Notes under the pieces: generated by a model | The model's database searches: none | The model's input: only the letters and a program-made list of their open reading frames with translations | What the model was told of the DNA's origin: nothing | Assembly: GCA_014843695.1 (NCBI GenBank) | Contig: CM026400.1 | Span: forward strand, 16,072,294 to 16,136,293 | From: Archivesica marissinica | Taxonomy: Eukaryota; Mollusca; Bivalvia; Venerida; Vesicomyidae | DNA: 64,000 nt | Direction of reading: 5' to 3' | Program-made: the position numbers and the translations under genes | Shown here: piece by piece, positions 48,840 to 58,753 of the stretch | Layout: every line of letters begins with the position of its first letter | How positions within the stretch are numbered: position 1 is the stretch's first letter

Positions 48840-49156
48840 AGATAATCGTGTGATACTGCCGGTTAGATGTAGGTTAGTATGGGTTCATTCAGTGCAAAGG
48901 TCGAGATATAACGGTAAATTTGCTATGAAAACCCTTTATGGCTATTGATAGATCATCCGTATTCATGATACACATGCTGTGTCGCGTATTTTAGAACTTG
49001 TTTATATAAATATGGTTTGTCAACATACACCGTTTGTTCATTAGTTGAAATATTCAGAATCTATGGTGAATATATGTTTACAAATTATACAATAAATTAG
49101 ATAATAGGACATTACAATTAAATGTATGTAGAAATGTTCTTTTTTCATCGATTTAG
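48840..49156. mobile_element. Diverged second copy of the TTAAAGCGA element, right part
   Basis: It shares GAGATATAAC-GTAAAT, GTTTGTTCATTAGTTGAAA-like and GATTTAGTGTCGCTTTA with the preceding element. Its right terminus supplies the first part of the 39-bp repeat unit. Confidence 0.5.
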
Positions 49157-50848
49157 TGTCGCTTTATTTAAACATGCTCTCGCGTGTTCTTTCAGTGTCG
49201 CTTTAATTAAACATCTTTTCACCTGTTCATTCAGTGTCGCTTTAATTAAACATGCTCTCACGTGTTCATTCAGTGTCGCTTTAATTAAACATGCTCTCAT
49301 GTGTTCATTCAGTGTCACTTTAATTAAGCATGTTCTCATGTGTTCATTCAGTGTCGCTTTAATTAAGCATGCTCTCATGTGTTCTTTCAGTGTCACTTTA
49401 ATTAAACATGTTCTCATGTGTTCTTTCAGTGTCGCTTTAATTAAACATGCTCTCATGTGTTCTTTCAGTGTCGCTTTAATTAAACATGTTCTCATGTGTT
49501 CTTTCAGTGTGACTATAATTAAACATGCTCTCATGTGTTCTTTCAGTGTGGCTATAATTAAACATGCTCTCATGTGTTCATTCAGTGTCGCTTTAATTAA
49601 GCATGTTCTCATGTGTTCTTTCAGTGTCGCTTTAATTAAACATGCTCTCATGTGTTCTTTCAGTGTGGCTATAATTAAACATGTTCTCACGTGTTCTTTC
49701 AGTGTCACTTTAATTAAACATGCTCTCATGTGTTCTTTCAGTGTCGCTTTAATTAAACATGCTCTCATGTGTTCATTCAGTGTCGCTTTAATTAAACATG
49801 CTCTCACGTGTTCATTCAGTGTGGCTTTAATTAAACATGCTCTCATGTGTTCAGTGTCACTTTAATTAAACATGCTCTCACATGTTCATTCAGTGTCGCT
49901 TTAATTAAACATGCTCTCATGTGTTCAGTGTCACTTTAATTAAACATGCTCTCACGTGTTCATTCAGTGTCGCTTTAATTAAACATGGTCTCATGTGTTC
50001 AGTGTCGCTTTAATTAAACATGCTCTCATGTGTTCTTTCAGTGTGGCTTTAATTAAACATGCTCTCATGTGTTCTTTCAGTGTCGCTTTAATTAAACATG
50101 CTCTCATGTGTTCTTTCAGTGTCACTTTAATTAAGCATGTTCTCATGTGTTCAGTGTCGCTTTAATTAAACATGCTCTCATGTGTTCTTTCAGTGTGGCT
50201 TTAATTAAACATGCTCTCATGTGTTCTTTCAGTGTCGCTTTAATTAAACATGCTCTCATGTGTTCTTTCAGTGTCGCTTTAATTAAACATGCTCTCATGT
50301 GTTCTTTCAGTGTCGCTTTAATTAAACATGCTCTCATGTGTTCTTTCAGTGTCGCTTTAATTAAACATGCTCTCATGTGTTCAGTGTCACTTTAATTAAA
50401 CATGCTCTCATGTGTTCAGTGTCACTTTAATTAAACATGCTCTCATGTGTTCTTTCAGTGTCGCTTTAATTAAACATGGTCTCATGTGTTCTTTCAGTGT
50501 CGCTTTAATTAAGCATGCTCTCATGTGTTCTTTCAGTGTCGCTTTAATTAAACATGGTCTCATGTGTTCTTTCAGTGTCGCTTTAATTAAACATGTTCTC
50601 ACGTGTTCTTTCAGTGTCGCTTTAATTAAACATGTTCTCACGTGTTCTTTCAGTGTCGCTTTAATTAAACATGCTCTCATGTGTTCTTTCAGTGTCGCTT
50701 TAATTAAACATGGTCTCATGTGTTCTTTCAGTGTCGCTTTAATTAAACATGTTCTCACGTGTTCTTTCAGTGTCGCTTTAATTAAACATGTTCTCACGTG
50801 TTCTTTCAGTGTCGCTTTAATTAAACATGCTCTCACGTGTTCTTTCAG
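49157..50848. repeat. 39-bp minisatellite of tandem 3' splice sites, about 43 copies
   Basis: The unit is TGTCGCTTTAATTAAACATG then CTCTCATGTGTTCTTTCAG. A 33-bp variant lacks the TTCTTT run. Each full unit has a branch-point-like TTAATTAAAC, a pyrimidine tract and CAG. The last unit ends as the authentic acceptor of exon 10. The frame FSVALIKHALMCS (13 residues per unit) and its antisense are repeat artefacts. Following an internal acceptor in phase 1, the codons are TCG CTT TAA, a stop. Confidence 0.95.
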
Positions 50849-51010
50849 TGAAATGCAATGCAGGATATTATCATGACACAGTCAATGACGTCTGCTCTCC
50901 ATGCGCGCGTGGAGAATACCAAGACACGGCTCAACAGACCACGTGTAAGAAATGTCCACAGGGACAAACTACTGCGCACAAGCTAGCCCGTTCATCATCA
51001 GAGTGCGTGG
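50849..51010 (+). CDS. Exon 10: GCC2/GCC3 (ephrin-receptor-like) module
   Basis: Phase 1-1, 162 nt, acceptor GTTCTTTCAG, donor G|GTAGGT. It encodes VKCNAGYYHDTVNDVCSPCA, RGEYQDTAQQTTCKKCPQGQ and SSSECVG. C-x-A-G-Y-Y...C-x-x-C-x-x-G-x-Y-Q-D...C-x-x-C-P-x-G-x-T is the pattern of the small cysteine-rich repeats in SVEP1, SCUBE proteins and ephrin receptors. Exon 9 supplies the preceding Cys. The upstream frame extending into the array is not real. Confidence 0.92.
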
Positions 51011-51098
51011 GTAGGTACAGTTATTAGTAGTCTTATTATGTGTAGATCTAGATGCCTACAAACGATTAGATATCAATACATGCATATAATAATAATAT

Positions 51099-51138
51099 TT
51101 AGTTTATTCAAATTTATTTAGTTCGATTGCGAACAAGT
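51099..51138 (-). mobile_element. SINE-C tail fragment
   Basis: TAGTTTATTCAAATTTATTT then AGTTCGATTGCGAACAAGT, the antisense SINE-C tail only, just before the 25-bp array. Confidence 0.5.
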
Positions 51139-51159
51139 GAGCTTCTTCAACAGCCATGT

Positions 51160-54100
51160 CCAGCTACAGTACTTGTTGTGATGTCATAGTAAAGTACTTG
51201 TTGTGACATCATAGTAAAGTACTTGTTGTGACGTCATAGTAAAGTACTTGTTGTGACGTCATAGTAAAGTACTTTACTATGATGTCACAACAAGTACTTG
51301 TTGTGACGTCATAGTAAAGTACTTGTTGTGACGTCATAGCAAAGTACTTGTTGTGATGTCATAGTAAAGTACTTGTTGTGATGTCATAGTAAAGTACTTG
51401 TTGACGACGTCATTGCAAAGTATGTGTTGTGACGTCATAGTAAAGTACTTGTGACGTCATAGTAAAGTACTTGATGTGACCTGATAGTAAATTACTTTTG
51501 ACGTCATAGTAAAGTACTTGTTGCGACATCATAATAAAGTACTTGTTGTGACGTCATAGTAAAGTACTTGTGACGTCATAGTAAAGTACTTGATGTGACC
51601 TGATAGTAAATTACTTTTGACGTCATAGTAAAGTACTTGTTGTGACATCATAGTAAAGTACTTATTGTGACATCATAGTAAAGTACTTGTTGCGACGTCA
51701 TAGTAAAGTACTTGATGTGACCTGATAGTAAATTACTTTTGACGTCATAGTAAAGTACTTGTTGTGACGTCATAGTAAAGTACTTATTGTGACATCATAG
51801 TAAAGTACTTGTTGTGACGTCATAGTAAAGTACTTGTTGTGACGTCATAGTAAAGTACTTGTTTTGACGTCATTGTAAAGTACTTGTGACGTCATAGTAA
51901 AGTACTTGTTGTGATGTCATAGTAAAGTACTTGATGTGATGTCATAGTAAAGTACTTGATGTGACGTCATAGTAAAGTACTTGTTTTGACGTCATTGTAA
52001 AGTACTTGTGACGTCATAGTAAAGTACTTGTTGTGACATCATAGTAAAGTACTTGTTGTGATGTCATAGTAAAGTACTTGTTGTGACATCATAGTAAAGT
52101 ACTTGTTGTGATGTCATAGTAAAGTACTTGTTGTGACATCATAGTAAAGTACTTGTTGTGACGTCATAGTAAAGTACTTGTTGTGACGTCATAGTAAAGT
52201 ACTTGTTGTGATGTCATAGTAAAGTACTTGTTGTGATGTCATAGTAAAGTACTTGTTGTGACATCAAAGTAAAGTACTTATTTGACGTCATTGTAAAGTA
52301 CTTGTTGTGACGTCATAGTAAAGTACTTGTTGGGACATCATAGTAAAGTACTTGTTTTGACGTCATAGTAAAGTACTTGTTGTGACGTCATAGTAAAGTA
52401 CTTGTTGTGACGTCATAGTAAAGTACTTGCTGTGACATCATAGTAAAGTACTTGCTGTGACATCATAGTAAAGTACTTGTTGTGACGTCATAGTAAAGTA
52501 CTTGTGACGTCATAGTAAAGTACTTGTTGTGACATCATAGTAAAGTACTTGTTGGGACATCATAGTAAAGTACTTGTTGTGGCGTCATAGTAAAGTACTT
52601 GATGTGACGTCATAGTAAAGTACTTGTTGTGACATCATAGTAATGTACTTATTTTGACGTCATTGTAAAGTACTTGTGATGTCATAGTAAAGTACTTGTT
52701 GTGACATCATAGTAAAGTACTTGTTGTGACATCATAGTAAAGTACTTGTTGGGACATCATAGTAAAGTACTTGTTGTGACATCATAGTAAAGTACTTGTT
52801 GTGACGTCATAGTAAAGTACTTGTTGTGACATCATAGTAAAGTACTTGTTGTGACATCATAGTAAAGTACTTGTTGTGACGTCATAGTAAAGTACTTGTT
52901 GTGACATCATAGTAAAGTACTTGTTGTGACATCATAGTAAAGTACTTGTTGTGACATCATAGTAAAGTACTTGTTGTGACATCATAGTAAAGTACTTGTT
53001 GTGACATCATAGTAAAGTACTTGTTGTGACATCATAGTAAAGTACTTGTTGTGACATCATAGTAAAGTACTTGTTATGTCATAGTAAAGTACTTGTTGTG
53101 ACGTCATAGTAAAGTACTTGTTGTGACGTCATAGCAAAGTACTTGTTGTGATGTCATAGTAAAGTACTTGTTGTGATGTCATAGTAAAGTACTTGTTGTG
53201 ATGTCATAGTAAAGTACTTGTTGTGATGTCATAGTAAAGTACTTGTTGTGATGTCATAGTAAAGTACTTGTTGACGACGTCATTGCAAAGTATGTGTTGT
53301 GACGTCATAGTAAAGTACTTGTGACGTCATAGTAAAGTACTTGATGTGACCTGATAGTAAATTACTTTTGACGTCATAGTAAAGTACTTGTTGTGACATC
53401 ATAGTAAAGTACTTGTTGTGACGTCATAGTAAAGTACTTGTGACGTCATAGTAAAGTACTTGATGTGACCTGATAGTAAATTACTTTTGACGTCATAGTA
53501 AAGTACTTGTTGTGACGTCATAGTAAAGTACTTATTGTGACATCATAGTAAAGTACTTGTTGTGACGTCATAGTAAAGTACTTGTTGTGACGTCTTAGTA
53601 AAGTACTTGTTGTGACGTCATAGTAAAGTACTTGTTGTGACGTCTTAGTAAAGTACTTGTTGTGACATCATAGTAAAGTAATTGTTGTGATGTCATAGTA
53701 AAGTACTTGTTGTGACGTCATAGTAAAGTACTTGTTGTGATGTCATAGTAAAGTACTTGTTGTGATGTCATAGTAAAGTACTTGTTGTGACATCAAAGTA
53801 AAGTACTTGTTTTGACGTCATTGTAAAGTACTTGTTGTGACGTCATAGTAAAGTACTTGTTGTGATGTCATAGTAAAGTACTTGTTGTGACGTCATAGTA
53901 AAGTACTTGTTGGGACATCATAATAAAGTACTTGTGTTGACGTCATAGTAAAGTACTTGTTGTGACGTCATAGTAAAGTACTTGTGACGTCATAGTAAAG
54001 TACTTGTTGTGACATCATAGTAATGTACTTATTTTGACGTCATTGTAAAGTACTTGTGATGTCATAGTAAAGTACTTGTTGTGACATCATAGTAAAGTAC

Positions 54101-54662
54101 TTGTTGTGACATCATAGTAAAGTACTTGTTGGGACATCATAGTAAAGTACTTGTTGTGACATCATAGTAAAGTACTTGTTGTGATGTCATAGTAAAGTAC
54201 TTGTGACGTCATAGTAAAGTACTTGTTGTGACATCATAGTAAAGTACTTGTTGTGACATCATAGTAAAGTACTTGTTGTGACGTCATAGTAAAGTACTTG
54301 TTGTGACTCATAGTAAAGTACTTGTTGTGACATCATAGTAAAGTACTTGTTGTGACATCATAGTAAAGTACTTGTTGTGACATCATAGTAAAGTACTTGT
54401 TGTGACATCATAGTAAAGTACTTGTTGTGACATCATAGTAAAGTACTTGTTGTGACATCATAGTAAAGTACTTGTTGTGACATCATAGTAAGGTACTTGT
54501 TGTGACGTCATAGTAAAGTACTTGTTGGGACATCATAGTAAAGTACTTGTTTTGACGTCATAGTAAAGTACTTGTTTTGACGTCATTGTAAATTACTTGT
54601 GACGTCATAGTAAAGTACTTGTTGTGACGTCATAGCAAAGTACTTGTTGTGACATCATAGTC
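51160..54662. repeat. 25-bp minisatellite with CRE-like octamers, about 140 copies
   Basis: The unit is GTAAAGTACTTGTTGTGACG followed by TCATA. Many units contain the perfect palindrome TGACGTCA (the CREB/ATF consensus). Most others have TGACATCA or TGATGTCA, the two single C-to-T products of its CpG. Deleted forms read ACTTGTGACGTCA. One unit is inverted near 51,270-51,300. Two long segments (51,170-52,700 and 53,090-54,640) repeat the same order of variants, so a higher-order duplication is likely. The array fills most of intron 10. Confidence 0.95.
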
Positions 54663-54923
54663 ACGCATGCTCCAATACCATGATTGAAAGTATAATATAC
54701 ATATAGAACACACACATGTTGTTTATAATAAATTTACTATTTTTTTAATTTTATAGTAGTTTCATGAATTTGAAAGCTGATTACCACGTTCTTCTCAATC
54801 TGATTGACACACTGTATATTATAAATGACAATGTATGTACACATATATAAATAAATTATTGTTTAAGCTAAACTCCTGTGGTATTATATATCTCTCTTAC
54901 ATGTGCATGTCCTGCGTATGACT

Positions 54924-55815
54924 ACTCGCGAAATTGTAATGCATACGTTATTTTCTATCTCGCCAAATTGTAATGCATATGTTATTTTCTATCTCGCCAA
55001 ATTGTAATGCATATGTTATTTTCTATCTCGCCAAATTGTAATGCATATGTTATTTTCTATCTCGCCAAATTATAATGCATACGTTATTTTCCATCTCGCA
55101 AAATTGTAATGCATATGTTATTTTCTATCTCGTAAAATTATAATGCGTACGTTATTTTCCATCTGGCGAAATTGTAATGCATACGTTATTTTCCATCTCG
55201 CGAAATTGTAATGCATATGTTATTTTCCATCTCGTAAAATTGTAATGCATACGTTATTTTCTATCTCGTAAAATTATAATGCATACGTTATTTTCCATCT
55301 CGTAAAATTGTAATGCATACGTTATTTTCTATCTCGTAAAATTATAATGCATACGTTATTTTCCATCTCGTAAAATTGTAATGCATACGTTATTTTCTAT
55401 CTCGTAAAATTATAATGCATACGTTCTTTTCCATCTCGTAAAATTGTAATGCATACGTTATTTTCTATCTCGTAAAATTATAATGCATACGTTATTTTCC
55501 ATCTCGTAAAATTGTAATGCATACGTTATTTTCTATCTCGTAAAATTATAATGCATACGTTCTTTTCCATCTCGTAAAATTGTAATGCATACGTTATTTT
55601 CTATCTCGTAAAATTATAATGCATACGTTATTTTCCATCTCGTAAAATTGTAATGCATACGTTATTTTCTATCTCGTAAAATTATAATGCATACGTTCTT
55701 TTCCATCTCGCGAAATTGTAATGCATACGTTATTTTCCATCTGGCGAAATTATAATGCATATGTTATTTTCCATCTCGTGAAATTGTTATGCATACGTTA
55801 TTTTCTATCTCTTAG
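54924..55815. repeat. 34-bp minisatellite abutting the exon 11 acceptor, about 26 copies
   Basis: The unit is TCTCGTAAAATTGTAATGCA then TACGTTATTTTCYA. Alternating TTGTAATG/TTATAATG and CTATCTC/CCATCTC give a 68-bp dimer period in the centre. The final unit reads TTATTTTCTATCTCTTAG, so the array's own pyrimidine-rich part forms the splice acceptor. Confidence 0.93.
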
Positions 55816-55977
55816 ATGCTTGCCCTGCTGGTACCTTCTCGCCAACTGCAACGCCCCCATGTTCTGCCTGTGATCTGGGATGGTACAGTGTGAATTTGGC
55901 CAGCACAGAATGTACACAATGTCCAGGAAGTCAGGTCACACTCAAACCCGGTGCCTCGTCTATCACTCAATGCCAGG
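55816..55977 (+). CDS. Exon 11: second GCC2/GCC3 module
   Basis: Phase 1-1, 162 nt, the same length as exon 10, as expected for duplicated modules. Acceptor CTATCTCTTAG, donor G|GTATGT. It encodes DACPAGTFSPTATPPCSACD, LGWYSVNLASTECTQCPGSQ and TLKPGASSITQCQ. C-P-A-G-T-F, C-x-x-C, G-x-Y and C-x-x-C-P-x-S fit the family. Joined to exon 12 it reads TQCQEFDIT, ending the cysteine-rich part. Confidence 0.92.
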
Positions 55978-55998
55978 GTATGTTACTGGGAGCACACT

Positions 55999-56165
55999 TG
56001 TTTCATCATTCCACTACTATATTACATGTGTACATAAAATGTGCAATTATTGTTTCATAATTCCACTACTATATTACATGTGTACATGAAATGTGCAATT
56101 ATTGTTTCATCATGCGACTACTATATTACATGTGTACATGAAATGTGCAATTATTGTTTCATTTC
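55999..56165. repeat. ~52-bp direct repeat, three copies
   Basis: ATTCCACTACTATATTACAT and GTGTACATGAAATGTGCAAT recur three times just after the exon 11 donor. Confidence 0.85.
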
Positions 56166-56227
56166 ATCCAATTATTTCATTTCATAAAATGCATGGTTGT
56201 TGCTACTGTGGTAATGTGATAAAGAAA

Positions 56228-56481
56228 AGCGTCGCTACCGGTTGCCCATATGAGCGGCGCCTCCTGAAGAGTTTAGAGTCAGTTTAGATTTGGAGGATAG
56301 TGCAATGTTGAGACCTATTCCAGAGTCTCCTCTGTTTCTTTTACGTGCACGGTGTAAAGCACTGACACGAGAACTCAGTTTAAATTCTGTTAATTTTATT
56401 AGGGTCAGACGGGGGATCGAACATGCGATCCCTGGATTACCAGTCCAACGTGTTAACCACTGGACTACAGATACGTCTGAA
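56228..56481 (-). mobile_element. SINE-A copy lacking the 3' tail
   Basis: Antisense. It begins at GTCGCTACCGGTTGCCC, so the GATAAATAAACG tail is missing. The head is complete. Confidence 0.8.
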
Positions 56482-56506
56482 GTCTGAAAAAAATATTTAC
56501 ACCCTT

Positions 56507-56638
56507 TTAACCCTTTCAACACCACAGACCTTTAAATAGGCGTACAAAAAGTGTAGATCCAGATGAGCCGGCTCGTGACGAGCCGTCTCATCAGGATCTG
56601 CACTTTTTGCCAGTAATATTACTGGCCCAATGTACTTT
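56507..56638 (-). mobile_element. TTAA-type MITE (type 1), half copy
   Basis: Begins TTAACCCTTTCAACACCACA and covers the hairpin region (GAGCCGGCTCGTGACGAGCC), ending at CCAGTAATATTACTGGCC. It lies head to head with the full copy at 56,699. Confidence 0.7.
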
Positions 56639-56698
56639 TAAATTTCTGCCTCCACACACTTTGACCATGCCCAATTAATTTAGTTCAACCCACATTCC

Positions 56699-56940
56699 TT
56701 AACCCATTCAACACCAAGTAACTGACATGGAATGGTGCATCATATTTTTAGACCAATAAATTAATAAGAAAATTACATTTGGACCAGTTCATTTATCAAA
56801 ATGGGTAATTTTTCTCTAAAAATAGTAATATTACTGGCAAAAAGTGCAGATCCTGATGAGACGGCTCGTCACGAGCCGGCTCATCTCGATCTACACTTTT
56901 TGTACGCCTATTTAGAGGTCTGTGGTGTTGAAAGGGTTAA
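56699..56940 (+). mobile_element. TTAA-type MITE (type 1), full length
   Basis: TTAACCCATTCAACACCAAG to GGTGTTGAAAGGGTTAA. The interior palindrome pairs GATCCTGATGAGACGGCTCG with CACGAGCCGGCTCATCTCGA. It has no transposase and the TTAA borders suggest piggyBac-family mobilisation. Confidence 0.78.
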
Positions 56941-56985
56941 AAGGACTCAATCGAGCTAATAAATATTTTGATTAATCTAAGCTAA

Positions 56986-57278
56986 TACCGTAATCGTCTA
57001 CATATAGGACGCACGGTAGTACAAACGCAGTTAAAAAAACAGACATTCCAGGGAAAAAAGCTTACTTGCTGTATAAAACGCACATGATCTTAGAGTGCAG
57101 AAAATGGCCAAATCCTTTGAAAACAAAAATATCTAAACACTGACTGTGATTCGTAAGCATTACGAGTCGTGATTACAATGAAATTTAGTTCGAAAATTGG
57201 AGCATAAGACGCAGCAGATTTTTTTGATACCATTTTTGGATGAAAAAATCTGCGTCTTATATATAGACGATTACGGTA
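56986..57278. mobile_element. MITE with TA target duplication and 28-bp terminal inverted repeats
   Basis: Left end TACCGTAATCGTCTACATAT + AGGACGCA, right end TGCGTCTT + ATATATAGACGATTACGGTA. They match at 26 of 28 positions, and TA at the outer edge suggests a Tc1/mariner/pogo-type element. The right end is 25 bp before exon 12. Reading frames on the minus strand across this element and exon 12 are shadows. Confidence 0.8.
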
Positions 57279-57303
57279 ATCATAATTTTTGGTCATTATG
57301 CAG

Positions 57304-57511
57304 AATTCGATATTACATATACTGTATTGGACGACACCGATGAGTTTTCTGCAGCTACTTTTACGTCGGAAGTTGATGTCCAGAACACATTTATCATGGC
57401 ATTCTGGGTGAAATGTACACAGTGTGACAACATTGTCACGATCGTTGGAGCAGACGGTCAACCTATGCTTTCCATTATCAACACGGATCAACTGAGAATT
57501 CAACTGTTTGG
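57304..57511 (+). CDS. Exon 12: N-terminal part of LamG/pentraxin-like domain
   Basis: Phase 1 in, phase 2 out, 208 nt, acceptor GGTCATTATGCAG, donor G|GTAGGT. It encodes FDITYTVLDDTDEFSAATF, TFIMAFWVKCTQCDNIVTI and MLSIINTDQLRIQLFG. The strand pattern F-x-x-x-F-W-V-K...I-x-I..D-x-L-x-I-x-L is that of concanavalin-like lamin G/pentraxin folds. The split codon with exon 13 is GGC, giving IQLFGNFYAGG. Confidence 0.85.
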
Positions 57512-58252
57512 GTAGGTGTATGCATAGTCGGTTATTAACATACTGTTGGTCTTGACATACCGCGTTATACATACATTTTCAAAGCGAGGTAAAATAGCGC
57601 CACCTATCATTCTTTCCATTGGATTAGACTAAGTGTTTACCCAGATGCATAACCATTAATGGTAAACATGAGTAGCACAGTGTTGATAAACAAGCAATCG
57701 TAAACTGTCAACGAAATGATAAGTAAACCAGTCATGAACGATGCTTACCTGAATATCAAGTTCCATGTACAATTAATTACCCCACCCCCTATTTCTGAAA
57801 GCATGCGCCAAATCATGGAAAATGCCCATCATATATATTTATGTTGATTCCAATTTTGTAAAATGGCCGTCTGCTATCTGATATTTATGAATGAAACTGT
57901 TTTGGTCACGTGTTTAGGTTGCTACGTTCTTCCGGTAACTACCAAATATGGGCACAATATAAGGTCCGAGAAGTGCTATTTCTACTGAATAATTATTTTT
58001 CTCCAAATTCGGTATTTTTTGTTAACTAATTGATATTCGTCATATTTTTGGAACTTTCTCCTGTGATGTATATTGACATGTGATATATCCAGGTAGACGC
58101 ATTTTATTATTAATAAAAAGTAGACCCATCATGGGCCTAAAACTGTTTGTTGTAGTCTGGTGGGAGATTAAAAAGATATTCATGTGTTATGTTAAAATGA
58201 TAAATTTACTACTAGACTTACATATTATAAAATGATAAATTTACTACTAGTT
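57512..58252. other. Intron 12, nothing recognised
   Basis: AT-rich unique sequence. Only a short direct repeat, AAAATGATAAATTTACTACTAG, is seen near 58,195 and 58,230. Confidence 0.45.
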
Positions 58253-58458
58253 TATACTAATTTATTTTAGCTCGATTGCGAAACAAGTTCTTTCAATTTA
58301 TATTAATCACCCTCGAGACCTCATTCCTGATGGAATCCATCACCACGAGGGAGAAAGAAGAGGCAATGTGGAATTTAACTGCCTTGCCTAAGGGCACAAT
58401 CGTATCAGCTCCAGCGGGGCTCGAACTCCGGACCTTTCGCACCTGAAGCGAACACGCA
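58253..58458 (-). mobile_element. SINE-C copy, head truncated
   Basis: Antisense. Tail and body are complete and the tRNA-like head stops at CTGAAGCGAACACGCA. Confidence 0.82.
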
Positions 58459-58468
58459 GGTGTATCGC

Positions 58469-58500
58469 GGTGTATTGTTATTGGTTAATAACAATACACC
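58469..58500. other. Perfect 14-bp hairpin
   Basis: GGTGTATTGTTATT, four-base loop GGTT, AATAACAATACACC. It lies about 85 bp before exon 13. There is no T run, so no terminator function is suggested. Confidence 0.8.
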
Positions 58501-58583
58501 AGACTTCGAATAGTATACACCTTGGGCAAGGCTCGAACCTGCGCCATTTCGATATCCTGATTGAGATACATTGCTGTTTTCAG

Positions 58584-58753
58584 CAACTTTTACGCGGGAG
58601 GAGAAGATTTGGCTGGTTCCATGTTATGGAAGCAAGTAACTGTAAGATATTCCGGGGCAGAAATACAGGTGTACCTTAATGAAAGGAAACTTCTGAATGA
58701 ATCGGTGCATTCTCCACCCACAATGCCGGCTTCACTGAACATTACAGTAGGTG
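58584..58753 (+). CDS. Exon 13: central LamG/pentraxin-like segment
   Basis: Phase 2 in, phase 1 out, 170 nt, acceptor TTGCTGTTTTCAG, donor G|GTATGT. It encodes NFYAGGEDLAGSMLWKQVTV, RYSGAEIQVYLNERKLLNES and PTMPASLNITVGG. W-x-x-V-x-V.Y.G..I.VYLNE.KL...I.VGG is the LamG core strand series. The 3' 76 nt plus donor and 23 nt of intron form the first unit of the following 99-bp array, so several equivalent in-frame donors exist downstream. Confidence 0.87.

Noticed and set aside
49122..50876. 247- and 154-residue frames with FSVALIKHALMCS repeats
   Set aside because: They are products of the 39-bp splice-site array; the second one only overlaps exon 10 in another frame before becoming real coding sequence at 50,849.
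57090..57572. 160-residue minus-strand frame
   Set aside because: It is the shadow of exon 12 and of the TA-flanked MITE. The plus strand has splice sites, correct phase and a recognisable LamG pattern.
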